Assembly (NCBI GenBank): GCA_963678675.1 | Contig: OY783193.1 | Location: 12,820,822 to 12,884,821 of the forward strand | Direction: 5' to 3' | DNA: 64,000 nt | DNA from: Xiphydria camelus | Lineage: Eukaryota; Arthropoda; Insecta; Hymenoptera; Xiphydriidae | Shown here: one piece after another, positions 42,758-56,500 of the stretch | Numbering within the stretch: the stretch's first letter is position 1 | How the letters are laid out: the number at the start of each line of letters is the position of its first letter | Position numbers and translations under genes: made by a program | The notes under the pieces: generated by a model | What the model was told of the DNA's origin: nothing | The model's database searches: none | The model's input: the letters and a program-made list of their open reading frames with translations, nothing else

Positions 42758-44164
42758 TTAACCCTTAATTTTTCAGATGTTAATAAAACATTTTTTAGTG
42801 GGATAATTATGTTTCTTTTAATCTATTGGGGCTTACTAAACACATTTATGATAACAAATTAAAATTTAAATCGATAGGAATAAATTTGTTAATTGTATCC
42901 CATGAGATACATCACCAAAGATGCAGGAAAATATCACTGGACAACAATGATTTTGTCACACGTACCAGACCAGGTGATTCTTATAGATTTATGTGCGCAA
43001 AAACGAATCTGACTCTCCAATTTGCGTATCACGTCAGGATTTTTAAATACTTGAGGTTAAATATACGAAAACGGGCGATTTTGGCCATGTTCACGGGTCT
43101 ATTCCAATGAAACTAGAAAATGTTTCTTAATTGCACTTACAACATTTGAAAGTGTCGTTTTTGAACTTTTCAATACATTACTTGATTGTTCCTAAGCGAT
43201 TTTACAAAGCCAAATTTCAGTACGACAAATCGATCATGTAGGTCCACCGCACCACGCGCCTGATACATTTAGGCGCGTGGCGCGGTGGACCTAAACGATC
43301 GACTTGTCGTACTGAAATTTGCGTTTAGGAACAATCAAGTAATGTATTGAAAAGTTCAAAAGCGACACTTTCAAATGCTGTAAGTGCAATTAAGAAACAT
43401 TTTTTAATTTCATTGTAATAGACCCGTGAATATGGCCAATATCGCCCGTTTTCGTATATTTAACCTCAAGTATTTCAAAATCCTGACGTGTTACGCAAAT
43501 TTGAGAGTCGGATTCGTTTTTAGCGCACATAAATCTATAAGATTCGTCATCGCTAGATATTCCTTCATCTGAACCTCCTTTAGCCGGAGGTAAGAGAGCT
43601 AGTATTTGGTCCTTTCTTCATAAATATTGTTTACGAGTCTAAAAAAGAAGTAATAAACAAAAACAATATTTACTACGTATATTTGGATTTAGTTTTAATT
43701 TTCTGCAGGAATTTGGTACTGTAGACTACAGGATACAATCTAAACAAAACCTATATTACTAGAAAATTGGCAATGTGAACTATGAGATACATACTTTTGA
43801 AAGTCTATTTTATTTCAGATACAGATAATAAATTTTGTATAAGATAGATGCATAAAGTTGTTCATATATTATATTGATTAGACGAACAACATATCATCAA
43901 ATCACAGTTTGAAATTTAGGAAAAAAGTATCCAAAACTTACCTGTGGCGCGCACCAAGTGCTACAGCTTGCATCCATGTTTCTTTACTGACATGTAGTTA
44001 ACAAGATTAACACTAAATGGAGCAACGAACTATTTGTGGGTTTACCTATTAAGCTATTTAAGTATCCTAGACTAGAAAATGTATGAGGTTAAGGATTTTT
44101 AGTATGTTTTGAGTTAAGAAAAGACAATGTATCTTATGAGATAAACTGCCAAATTAAGGGTTAA
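42758..44164. mobile_element. 1.4-kb piggyBac-like non-autonomous element
   Basis: TTAA at 42758-42761 and 44161-44164 flanks inverted ends CCCTTAATTT. A subterminal GTATCCCATGAGATACAT/ATCTCATAAGATACAT pair is also inverted. There is no transposase. A large palindrome (42976-43545) sits inside. Confidence 0.75.
42976..43545. repeat. Large palindrome, ~265-bp arms
   Basis: The arms 42976-43238 and about 43280-43545 are reverse complements with few mismatches. The centre is a tight GC-rich hairpin (GGTCCACCGCACCACGCGCC and its complement). It could be a foldback nested in, or part of, the TTAA element. Confidence 0.8.
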
Positions 44165-45416
44165 TTCCCGAAAATTTGAAGGTACGCCACTGTTTGCAAA
44201 GCGTTAGACCGTTGCGTTCCGAGAGAGTACCGCCTTATCGTTTCTGGGAATTTTGGCTCAATAAATATCGTGCCGACTGTACGTGTGGTGTAAGGTTTAT
44301 CTCGTGCGGAGGAAGCCTTGACATGATTGCGTTAAGTGGACGAGAAAATGTCGAGTCAGGGGAACTACTGATGCAACGGTGACCGACAACGTTGCAAGGG
44401 GAAATCCCGTAGATCCATAGGAGGAAAGTATTCGCAAGTCAAATTGTTCTAAGGAGATTCACGGAAATAATTTAGCTTCCATAACACTCTCGTTGTATCT
44501 CTCTGAACTTACATAACTTTCCGACTCGAATTTCAACCTAATTCCTTATAATTTCCCGAATGCTGCGCGCTCCTCCCGCTCTCAAAAGCTTACCCGAAAG
44601 TCTTAGAAGTACCAACGGTCGAGGACTTATCTCGACTCATTAGCGGTAACTTCAGGGCACGAGCCTAAACCGTAAAGCATCGGAGCAAGGAGGAAAGTTT
44701 CGGAAAAATGCGTAAAGGAGCTTTTACCTGCCGGAAGACATTTTATCAGGGAAGCAAAATGCTCTCCTTCGAGACTCGCGTAATTAAAGGCGACGCACCC
44801 AAGTTTGGGGGGGGGGGGTGTTATCGCTGTTATCAGCAAACGAGAAAACTGCGAGTGAGAATTGGGCGAGATTGTACAATTTATGGGAATGGTCATCAAT
44901 CTCGGAAAGGTAACTTATGTTAATATATGACATGTAGGTTAAATAGGAACTCTCATCTCTCCTTGTACTTATCACGCAACTATTTCCTCTTCTTGTGCGG
45001 TTATTCCAGTCTAGTCATTCGTTTTAATGAATATTTATCGCTCTTAGCTTCAGCAATGACATTGCAAATTTCATCACACCACTAATCAGAGATTATCAGT
45101 AAGATTACTGTTTATTACCATTGCTAATGTTACATTATATCTAACTAATTAACAAAAGATACAGTCGCTTGAACATTTCGAGCAATTTATCACAATGCGC
45201 AAACTTTTGTGTTCGATCAACACAAATTTATATTGGCATCGAGAACTATATGGATTTATTTACCTCTCCTCGCGCGTGGTCAAGGTTAACGGCTCATTGA
45301 TTATATCACGTGTCAACGCCCATCAGTTGCCGAGTCATTGTTGTTCGTCCGTTCGAACGTTGGAGTCCAAACGATCTACCGCTGAACGGTCTAGATCGGA
45401 GATACTTTCGCTCTCG
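44165..45416. other. No gene seen between UGT-E flank and UGT-H last exon
   Basis: It contains a G run at about 44808-44818 but no coding sequence, repeat family or RNA gene that I can support. Confidence 0.5.
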
Positions 45417-48400
45417 TTATCTGATTTTCTTCGAGCGAGGCATGCTACCCTTTGACCCACTAAAAGTCACCCTCACTGCGATTCTAATCAGGAAGACCGC
45501 CAGAAATACGACGGCGATCGTTGTGAAAAGAAGAGCCGCGTAAACGTCGAGAAGTGCCACTTGCCACCAGGTCAGATCCATCGCGGGTGACCTGAGGGCA
45601 TTGCTACCATATCTGATGACATATTCCACCCAATAAATTGCAGTGTCTATCGCAGGCGTGGGTCGATCCAAATATTTGGCGGAAAGAGCTTTAGCCGTGT
45701 CTCTAAAAAGAAAAAGACACAGTAACGATGATGAGAAAATACTCTGAATGACCATGTTCGTTAAACGATTCGTCCGGGTGAAGGCCGAGTTTTGAAAAAA
45801 CTTTGTTTGTTAACCCAGAGTCGTTCATGCTTATTATAAAAAAATGCTAGCTACGTGAAAAACTCATATGGTTGACTACAAGTTATCACTGTAGCAGTAT
45901 TATCACATGGTTGAGTTTTATAACTTCAAATCGAACAAACAACATTTTTTCGGGACCATTTTTAACTTTTTGTTTTTTAAGTGAAACGTCTATGCGCGCG
46001 GTATGCACCTAATTTTCAAGGACGTAACGTTTTGAACGTCATGAAAGTAATGGTGAGGGTAGCAGTCAGCGATGCTGCTACGGGTAAGTGATGGTTAGAA
46101 AAAGGAGGGGCAGCAGGCAACAATGTCTACTCAAGGTACATAAATACTGGTATGCTGATTTGTCGACTCAAATTTGTCCACCTCTGCGCATGCCGTCACG
46201 TTGGAATCACTTTCAAATAGTCTATCACTATCGGTGACTTGTGGAAGAGTATTTCAAAGCACATCAAGTCAGGGACGCATCAAGCAGGAGTCACTCATGA
46301 AGCCTGGTCAAAGCCGGGACAGATTCCCCCCATGATGACGTCAAGGAGACTGAACATAACAACAGGCCCAGAACAAAGGAGAAAGGAGGACTCGTGCTCT
46401 CCAGGGAAACGAGGAAAGGGGCATTCGGTCTTGAACCATCCTACAGATCAGATCGTGACCGAGAGTTCTATCGATAATTGCTTAAAGGCTCATCATTTAA
46501 TTATATCCAGTATTATCCTGTGCTAAAATATTCCTCACAAGTCAGAAGTGGGATATCACATGCCGAGTGTATATCTGAACTAATTATTAAGAATTATCTA
46601 AGAGTAGCGTAGAACTGTATATCGTCCCCGAGGCAGCGATTATCGATTGACGGAATGTCAAGAGATGCAGGCAGACGCGATCGATACAAGCGACCAAGAG
46701 GTCCCACAACGGTCACCGCAATCGACCCAAGGAGTGTCGAGATGATAGACAGCAGAAGCACACATGTCGTTCTAGGAACAATGATTCTCCTCCAGAACGT
46801 AAAAGTCACCACCGATCTCGGTCTCCATCACGTGGACATCGTCATTTCAGCAGAGATCGATGCGATGCACCAGAGAAACGAGCCAAAAGCGTAGAAAACA
46901 GTTCTACAACTTAGGTTTTGCAGGTTACTTCCGAAAATACATTCAAAATTTCGCGCACAAACCCGCTCCCTTAACCCTTTCGAGCCGATTGGTACTCATA
47001 CATATGTACCACCAATGTTCCGAAAAAGACTGACTCCTCAAGGTTTTTTATAGATTGATGATGATGTGTGGGGTGAATGCGTAGATCATTAGCAATCAAT
47101 TGAAGAAGAAGAAAACACCCTTCACAAAGGATTCCTAGTTGAACTAGCCGAAGAATTAATTTCAGAAGGGGCCGAACTATATGCCAAGAATGTGATATAC
47201 CACTTTGTAAAAACTGCTTTGCGGATTACCACATGTAGTTGTTTTATTTTTTCTCAATGAAAAGCTTTTATGATATATTGTATTACCTCTAAACGCTCTT
47301 TGACAAATGTAAGTGAGTATACGAACACCAACACATTAGGACTGGTGGTACATATGGGGACCTACCACAGAACTGATGGCACATATAGGGACCATACTAT
47401 AGGACTAATGGTACACTGATGTACCACACCCCCACTCCTTAACCAAAAATTATTTTCATATATTTTCATATTTCATACATGATATATTGAAAAAAATATT
47501 TAAAATTTGCTTATAAGAAAACCGTCTTGAAAGGGTTAATGAAAATATACCCCGTGGGTTTAGAGTTCAAAGGAATCGGAAGCCGTAAGAAAAATGGATC
47601 GTACCGCAAAATGTCAAGATTCAATGTCGTAGAACTGTGTCATGACGAGCAAGGTCATTTTGCTTTAGAGAAAACGCTAGAGAAAATACAAGAAAATTAC
47701 TGGTTTAAGTAATGAGACAATTCGTTTCAAAATACATTAATACTTGTTTAAACTGTTTGTATTACAGTCAAAGGGCTGGAAAAAACCCGGAATTTTATAT
47801 CCCATAGAAAAGGTCGCAAGTCCATTCCACACTCCCTTAAGGGGATAAATAAATAAAAATCTAAATGTTCGTTTGTCCATAAACTTAAATCTCCGAAAGT
47901 TCTTCACCGATTGCTTTGAAATTTACATCTATATACATTTGTATTTATTTATCTACCCTCTTAAAGGAGTAGGTATATGTATAAATAGTAGGTATATAAA
48001 AAAACAAATTTAGGAGTTATAAATCAGTCCGTCTGAATTTGAAACGAACTATATCTACCATGTAGTTATTAGAAAAATATCATTGTGAACTTTTACTTAA
48101 AATTGCATCTATCATTTAAAATAGTCATAAGTCTTATATTTGTAAATGAACTTTGCTCGTATGTAAATAAATCTATGAAATAATAGATGAAATATCTGAT
48201 TTTATTAATATTACTATAGTTGGACATAAAACACGCAAAAGTAACCGGTAATGATAGACTATTCGAAAGTGATTTCAACGTGACGTCATATGGCGTGAGA
48301 AAGATGCGCAAGAGCATACCAGTATTTATGTAAATTGGGTCTACTGTGATCCCACCACCACATCCATTACGTTCGTAAATGTGTCGTCAGAGTAGGGATA

Positions 48401-50569
48401 TCATGACATCTTATAGTCGCCACAAACACGTGTAGACAGTATTTTTAAGTTGCGTTGGAGGTTATCCTAAGTTCTTTTTATTTAATTTAACAAACGTTAC
48501 TCTTCCGTCGCACGTTAAGCGGATGTCTATATCGGTTCTCACCGTTCATTATCATCACGATCTAAGTAAAGCGCTAATCTATAATTAATCTCTCCCACCA
48601 TTGCAATTGGTCACAGTGGCAAGACGGGCGGTATGTTTCGGCGAATCTAGGCTGTTAATGAGTTGCAACAGAGACAGCAGAACCTTTGATACCATTTTTA
48701 AACGATAAATTAAATTAAAAAATTAATAACAACCCCACGGAAGTAACGACAAAATTGAGAACTACCATTGATGCAGTATTTTCAAGAAATTTACACAATT
48801 TACAATCAAAAGTATTCATTTCACATTTTTCCTATCACAAACCAATTGTATCGACTTTGACATATGAAGCTGATCCACAATTGGAACAAGTGGAGGCAAA
48901 TAAATAATCCTACAATTTATCACTTGTTATTTTTATAAATCCCCATAATTTAGTTTAGCCGAATTAAACCAATCTTTACTTTACATAAATTATCACAACT
49001 GAAAAGCGTCTAGAAGTTTTTCTTCATCACGCGTAAATACTCACCTGTAAATTGGATTCTTCAGTACGGCGTTCAGAGCAGCGTCCAACGATGCTACGGA
49101 TATATTTTTGTAATTCAGCATGACAGCAACATTTTTTCGTTCGTATATCATGATGTTGACGTGCTGATCGCCGAAGAGCGGTACGCCGATGAGGGGTACA
49201 CCACAGTGAATCGCCTCCAGAGTGCTCAATAAACCGCCATGAGTAATGAAGGCTCTGACATTTTTGTGTTCTGACGGAAGAAAAATAAGCGTCAGTGAAG
49301 AAACCCTCGATGACGGTGCGTCAAAATTCCACGCGAATCGACTCACTCAAGACCTCAAGTTGGGGTAACCACGGTTTCGTCAGGATATTCTCAGGCAGCC
49401 CGGGTGGCAGCTCGTTCGGATTCACGATCTTCATCAGCACTCGAACCGGGGCGATATTTCCCAGCGACTCGTAAAAAATATCGAGGGTCTTTCTGGGAAA
49501 CGACTCGATCTTCACCATGGAGCCAAAGGTGAAGTAGACGAATCCGTCTTTGCTCTCGTCCAACCAATTCTTCAAGCTCTGCGCAAGGCAAACGCGATAC
49601 GCACACGGTAATTCATGACGGGAAACATTCCATGCGATAAATGTTTCATCTTTGTACCTCGGGCAATTCAGGGCCCTCGTCGCGTATGTGCAGTCCCCCG
49701 ATTTCGACCACCGCCGGTGTAATCGGTTTGACCCCGTTCAAGCTGTGATGAGTATTCGTCAGGACGAGCGCAACGCTTCTCTCCAACTCCCTGACACCCG
49801 GTGCCTCGTCTCCGAAGTACTTCTTGATCAGTTCGTTCTGCGGACTCGTGAGGTACTGGTAGAGGAATTTAGAGTTGAAGCTGTTGACTACATTGTTCAG
49901 CCTCTGCCAGAAGTCCATCCGTCCCACGTACTTCAAAAAGAAGTTGGGATCGAAGGCGAGATTTTCGGGGTTTGCGACGTAGTCGTGGATCCATGGAAAA
50001 AATGGGCACGTGTTCACACCGACCACCGGCACTCCGAGTTCGTGTCCGAAAATAATGAAGCAATTGGCGCCGAACAGCTGACAAATTAATAATTAATCCG
50101 TAAGTCGTCGATTCTTCGCGCAGTAGGCGATTTCGTTCTCGATCTCATGCGCGCGTACCTCCGTGATGACGAGATCGTAGGGTGGATCCTTGGGTGGATT
50201 GCGGACGATTTCAAGCAGCTTTGGATCGCCCAGACTTTCGCACACGTTATTCCCGGCCACAGTGGCGAGAAAGAAAATCAAATTATCAGTGAGATATTCC
50301 TCCACTGCGCTAAGCGTCAAATTGTTCACCAATTTCATTTCATCCGCCGGCAGTGTCACGACGTTCGTGTAATTCGGATACGGTTCCTTCAATGGGAACC
50401 TACTGACGACGTCCACCCGATGCCCCTTTCTGGCGAGTCCCTTCATCAGCTGCTCGAACATGTTGAAGTGGCTCCTACTGTTGAACGGAAAGATGCCCAA
50501 AATCCGATAGCCCTCGCAGTGGTTATCGAACACCGCCAACAACAGTATCGCGATTAGCGCTGATTTCAT
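45417..50569 (-). CDS. UGT-H: UDP-glycosyltransferase, 5 exons, 524 aa
   Basis: Exons: 50569-50159, 50077-49658, 49578-49347, 49270-49045, 45702-45417. Introns 1-3 are 76-81 bp but intron 4 is 3,342 bp. The coding total is 1,575 nt and the junction phases equal those of the other four genes, which supports joining the distant last exon. The signal peptide is at about 1-19, the catalytic-type His is H34 (FNSRSHFNMFEQ), and the signature is canonical (ITHGG, CGVP, FGDQHVN). A membrane segment follows WWQVALLDVYAALL, and the tail ends KKIR (KKXX). Intron 4 holds a gypsy relic with a piggyBac-like MITE inside it. It is a separate lineage from A/B/D/F; substrate unknown. Confidence 0.9.
46699..47715 (+). 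pseudogene. Ty3/gypsy retrotransposon relic in UGT-H intron 4
   Basis: In plus orientation, 46911-46970 reads LGFAGYFRKYIQNFAHKPAP, the block at the end of gypsy RT. After the inserted MITE, 47615-47712 reads HDEQGHFALEKTLEKIQENY, the gypsy integrase zinc region. Just upstream is an Arg/Ser-rich frame (RSRSPSRGHRHFSRDR, about 46700-46914) that could be a Gag remnant. The domains that should lie between are missing, so it is heavily deleted. Confidence 0.7.
46971..47539. mobile_element. 561-bp piggyBac-like MITE inside the gypsy relic
   Basis: TTAA at 46971-46974 and 47536-47539 brackets CCCTTTCGAGCCGATTGG and the inverted CCCTTTCAAGACGGTT. It carries inner GGTACATATGGGGACC-type repeats and no ORF. 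It split the gypsy fragment, so it is younger. Confidence 0.85.
47716..49044. other. Rest of UGT-H intron 4
   Basis: No gene. The stretch 47840-47950 (GTTCGTTTGTCCATAAACTT and following) has the look of a dispersed insect repeat, but no ends were found. Confidence 0.4.
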
Positions 50570-53500
50570 CTCGAAATCTCTATGATTTTTGCGCTATACA
50601 ACGCGTTAGGTACAACGCTCCAAAGCAATCTCCTCCACTTCGGTGTGTACGATATAATTTAGAGCTACGGCGCATTCGCCCCTCTCTTACGGACCGCGTA
50701 TACATGTATACGCGAAGGTTGTGTTATTACACTACTACTAATTATTGGATTACGTAACAACGCGCGTGTTCCAATACATGATGATCTTCCGCCTCGCGAG
50801 GAAAGCGAGCGATCCGGGTCCGTTAACGCTAAGACCGGTTCTGAATTCTTAAGGCCCAGTTGAACCAGCCTTGAACTTACATTGTACAACTGGGCCTTAG
50901 AGTTTGTGGAGAACTTGGGGTCACATACGGTGTGTCAACAAGACTGTCTTCTGATAAATCTTCTTGGAGCTTCGGAGTAGCCAGTTATCGCGATCGAAAA
51001 GAGGGGCTGGCTGATGGAGTCTGTGGACGACCGTTAAAAATTATATAGGCTACGATTTGTCAGTGATATCCAGTATTCAAGGACTGAATATCAGCTGCCA
51101 GACGATATAATCTTGTAACTGATGTCTGCAGAGTGAACGATGTAATATTATCGACAAAATCACTATGACTAATGTCCACCGATAATAATTTCTTTAGACA
51201 GAGAAAGAGATATACTAATAGACCCTACACGGCTATAGATTTTAATCTATATTATTTAGAGCATGGGTAGAAATTATTTGGAAAGAAATTTCCTCGATTA
51301 CACACTGTATTTGTATATCTTCCATCGTGTTAAAAAAAATAGAGTTGCCAGAGTTGACGGAATGTCAAGCTACGCATGTGGAATTTCAAGAGCTTGCCTG
51401 GATAACTTGATTATAAACAAGTATGGCGGAATCGAGTGCGATCAATCATCGTGGAACTCTCGTTTGTATCGATAAAACGAAATAAGCTATGGATAAGTAG
51501 ATCAGTCGAGTAGTAGTGTATGTGACGGTAAAATATCCGCGTCAAATATTAAAAAATAATCATTTGTCACCTAGATGTAATAATCTCGATTCAAAATTGC
51601 GTTCACGCGATCGTTATCCGCTCGAAAGGATTGTTATAATTGATAATCTCGCCAATGACATCGTAAAGGCTTCCTCTTTAGACCAGCGTGGCGATGTAAT
51701 GGGAAAGCTATAGCAACGACTCGCAGAATGTTCTTACGAAGAAAAGAAAACAAGAAATGTAACTTGGATCTACTACGCGGATATCGTATTTAATCTCGGT
51801 TGCTCCGCTCCGAGCGATTGAACCGTGAAAAAGTCAATCGAGATTCGTCCGCGCGATCCTCGCTATCCCTCGCAATCGTTCGAAAGCCGCACGATTGCAG
51901 CTGCGGGAAGAACTATAGAGCTGGCGGAAATCGAAGGTAGGTCGTAACTCCTGTATGGACACTTCTTTTTTTGCTCGGTCTTTACTTGATAATACATAAT
52001 TGAATCGAGTTATGCTGTAAATTATCGCATCGATGAAATGCTTGAGACCACATGGTGGAGGAAAATAGAGAAAATCTCGGGATCTCCACAGGTCCTTGCT
52101 GGAAAATTCTTTTCGTTGAAATCTTCGATTGTGGATTCACTATTTTGCATTTCGGAATTGTAGTTCAGGTTTCCTCGTATGCACGACTTTTTTCAGAAGA
52201 CACTGAAAATCAATTTCTATGAAAGTTATAATGCGATTTTTTGTATGCCAAACCCTTCAATTGTGTTTTATAATTCGATTATCGGAACTAGTGACCCTGA
52301 AAAATATCTCGGTATCACTGTGCCGACAACATCACGCGGCAATGTATAAGCCATATAAAGCCTCAGAGCGTATATTGCCTTTTGAGGAACGGTCACGTGC
52401 GCGACGCATATATACCTACGCCCATAATGCCGCAAGGAGGTAAAGGAACGAGGGAAACTTGGGAATCGACCGCGGTGGAACTTTACGCACGCGGCAAAGA
52501 GATTGCGCGAGTTTCAAAAGAGGTGTAAACGGAACATAAATGGAGGGTGTGAGAAAAATCCGATTCCAGCAGAAATTGGATACGAATAGCAGAAAAGCGG
52601 AATGCGGAAGCTTTAGGTCGTTCAGACGAAGAAAGTTTCGCAATCGGCCCTGTGCTCTTAAATTTGCTTTCGATGTGGGGTACGATGCACGCAAAGTCGA
52701 TTGGAAAAATCCTGTATCGAAAATAAAAAAGTAGGTAATAGTGAGAAATATAAACGGAGACTGTGTTATTCGCGTAAAAGTGTGAATTGAGGAGGAGAAC
52801 AAAGCTGTCGATTGAGTTACCACGCGATTTCTTCCCCTATGGGATTCTTAAACGGAAAGACCGTAACTGAATCTCTATATCGAAATAGTTCATGAATGTT
52901 AAATCCACCTCTGATTTTTATATGGAGACCATGTAGACGGATGACTTGATGCAAACGTCATTATATTATCCAAATAAAATTATTCTAGGCTCAATTTTCG
53001 GCTGATCTCGAAAGGCTGCGACCATTATCACTTGTAGATCTTTTTCGGGCGTCTTATCAATAGCTCGATACTTTTTATTACAGTAATACGTCAGGCATTC
53101 CGGTACATAAAAATAGAATGATAATAAATAGGACTCAAGTACACGGTTTTCGTCCGTCGAATGCCTTTGAACGCTCTTTCTTCCGTATAATCAGACCCGT
53201 CAAAGATTAGCTCCACGTATATCATGCCTTGTTTATTTCGTTTTCACCAGTGTACACAATAACAAGGCGTTCTTAACTATACCCGCCACGCGTGCTCTCT
53301 ATTTCCGGATACATCGTAGGTACCGGCTGCATGTATGAGATTCACTTATTGCATACGCACGTGAGATACCCGATCGCCAACAGGGGAAAAAGCGGGAAAT
53401 CGGGCAAGACGCGTAAAGGGGTAATGAAAGCGTACAAAACCATTAACCCGGCTACTTGGAGTGAGAGGAACGCGTAATATCTCCCTTTTTGAGATAGAAT

Positions 53501-56500
53501 CTATCTCGTAAATGCACTCATGCCGCACTGTTAAAAGACTATGTCGATCTACGAAAGGTACTGTAGGCACTCGCGACGATCTGACTATATCCGCGGAAGC
53601 ATAGAGCCGTGGAATTGTGGTTCAATTAAAAATTAAGAAGTTGGCGATAACGATTCATCATTTCCGAGGGGTGCGAGTCAATCTTGATAATTTAAATAAT
53701 TGAAACTTTCCGGGACAGTAGACAATATTCCGGTTGCCACTTGACCTCGCACGTCTTTCATATGTACGAAGAGTTGAAATTCACCATGTATACCAAACTC
53801 GCGCGAAGCTCGTGCAGGGTTGGAAAGTCAGTAGAACCAATCTAGATCTCGAGCCGATAACCGATCGAATTACGAGCAATATCGAGTGTATTGAATATTC
53901 CTATACCTACACTATCGCGTATCCATTTCAATATAGATATCTATATAGCTATAGTCCCGTACGTATCATAGTATTCTGCATATGATCCGATAGATGCTCC
54001 GATCGACCAAAACGTTCGTCCCGAATTTTAGTACCGTCGGCAGGCAAGGTAAGGGAGATAGGCGTCGTGTCGAGTTAGTGGTAACAGTCTGTGCCAGCCA
54101 GAATTACGTGTATACGTCAGAGAACGCATTTCGTACAGGCACTTGCAGCCCAGCTCACGGGGGATTTAGCCGCGAAGCCTCTACAGCGCGAGAGCAAAAC
54201 GACAAACCCGCCGGTTCGACACCTTCGAAACTGTAAACCGTACAACGAAGGATTTTGCGAGAAGACCCATCGTCTGACGAGAAATACGTATCTACATTCC
54301 TTACTCTTCGCTCTGTGGACCGATTGATCAATCGGTAAACAGCGCTGCCGTTTGTTACGACGCAAGTTTATACGACGTACGTCGGCTTAAACTCGTTTAC
54401 TCAGCTGACGCGTGCACATGCACAGAGGTAGGCTCCAGTGCAAGTATACTTACCCGCGAGTCGCGGCAGGGGCGCCCAATGCACCAACACGTAAGGTAAC
54501 GCGATTTCGGGGAAATGTTTCGCGCGGAAGTAATTTTGCGTCGACGTATGAGCAATTGGCATCTATTTATCATCCATATCGAGCAATGCGGAGCAACTCC
54601 TTGTGGTCGATCGACCGCCACTCGGTTCCACAGGAGTTTCCCTGTATGCGCACAGGTGCATGCAACGCGGTTACAGCGTAAACTTGATCCTTGCCTATCA
54701 GCCGTAAATTTCACTCGACGCTCGAAGGCGCGATATTAGCGAATTCTAGTCGAGCAACTCTGCGCGCGCGTCAACTTCGGCGATAACTCCGCGCTCGCGG
54801 GCAACCTAACCGGGACGGTCGCGATAGTCGGCGGTTCAGGGATGGTATTTCGCTCTAACTCTGATACAGAGCCGCGCGCCCCGGGATGCATCGTGGTTGC
54901 ATGTAAGTGTATCGGAGCGCGAGGCTTTGAGCGGGCGTGTGTACCATTCTGAAATCGCGCGACAGATACATTGTGGATGAGGTATGGTTACATCGGGAGA
55001 CAGCTATACGCTTGAAGGGTGATGAGTCGAGCATCTCATTACAAAAAGTTCACGTTATCTTTGAGTAAGGTAAAAGGGGCATGCATTGACGCCACTTTAC
55101 TTACTGGTCTAAAATATATTGCAAACTGAAGTTATCAGATTTGATAATGTATGGATAAGCAAGCCTGACTCTCTCTTTATATGATATAAGACGCATTTTA
55201 TTTTACTAGTTATCGTTTTTGAACAATGATTTTTTTAAAAATAAAGTCAGATGTCAATCTTACCCCATATTCTGTTTAAGATTGACACCTGTTAAAATTT
55301 TCGTCTGTACTGTATGCAATCGGCTAAAAATCCCAATTTTTGTTTACTACATTCCAAAATTGACATCAGTAGGTGATTTTGTACAGAGATTAAATTATAA
55401 TAGTCATTTTATTTATAAATTTTTGCCACTTTAAAAAGACCTAAAGTAGGTATCTAAAAGATTTCTTTGTTGAAAATAGAGCATGCACGCCCACGTGGAA
55501 ACTTAACGACACTGAATCGGGTGATCATTATGAAAGCGCTGATATTCACGCGCGGCGTCAGGTGGCGGTATCATTACGAGTTATTAGCAGAAAGTAATAA
55601 GACTCAGAAAATGTGTCAATGTTAACCCAGTGTCAATGTTGGTCCGCGTTACCCTATAGTGTCACGTACTGAGTCGAAATTTTTTGTTTTCACGTAAAAT
55701 CTTCTAATCTTTGCATTTTTTAAATTTAATCTAAAGCATTTACATCAGCTTGGAAAATATCGCTATAAACGTATGCTGAATTCGATTTTACGTCAAATTT
55801 GATATCAAATTTTAAACAGAGCCGTGCGAATGAGTTCGGATCGGTTGGTGAAATGACGGTGCAACGACCTACGAAACTCTCGCAAAGCGAAAGCTTACCC
55901 TTAACGAGGCCCTTCAGCTCCATCCTCGACGGTATCCGGGTTAAGACGTTTCCAGTGTAACGTCATCGCGCTGACGATACGCGCGTACTATCTGACTTTG
56001 CGCTTTCTTCCCTCGCGAAACTCACTACCCCGCGTATTTTATCACATCAATTTCGCTCGAATGAAGTCGCAGGTGGAGTGTGATCGGTAATCTGAAGAGC
56101 ATCTCTGTTGAACGACGCCCGATAATGATGCAACTAGAGTTGCACAATACTGCATCAAGTGCACTGGTAACTTTGTTGAAGGAAGAAAAAATGCTCGATC
56201 ATTGACGATGCTCAAGGCTATCCTATGGGCGAACGCACACGGTCAAATTTCCCGTCAAATTTTCCATTAAATTTACTGAGCTTACTGACAAACTACTATT
56301 TCTAATTCAGTTTCCAGCATTTTGATTGCTGGACAAATAACACAAAATTGTCGATAATGTTGGTAAGTTTGACACGAAGTTTGAAGAGGAAAGTTGATCG
56401 TGTGCGCACGGGCTGTGTCATCCTCATTTCTGTGTTGATAAAATGAAAAACAACCGAAGAACTAATATTACGTATGTCTATTTTGGAATGAAACATGTGA

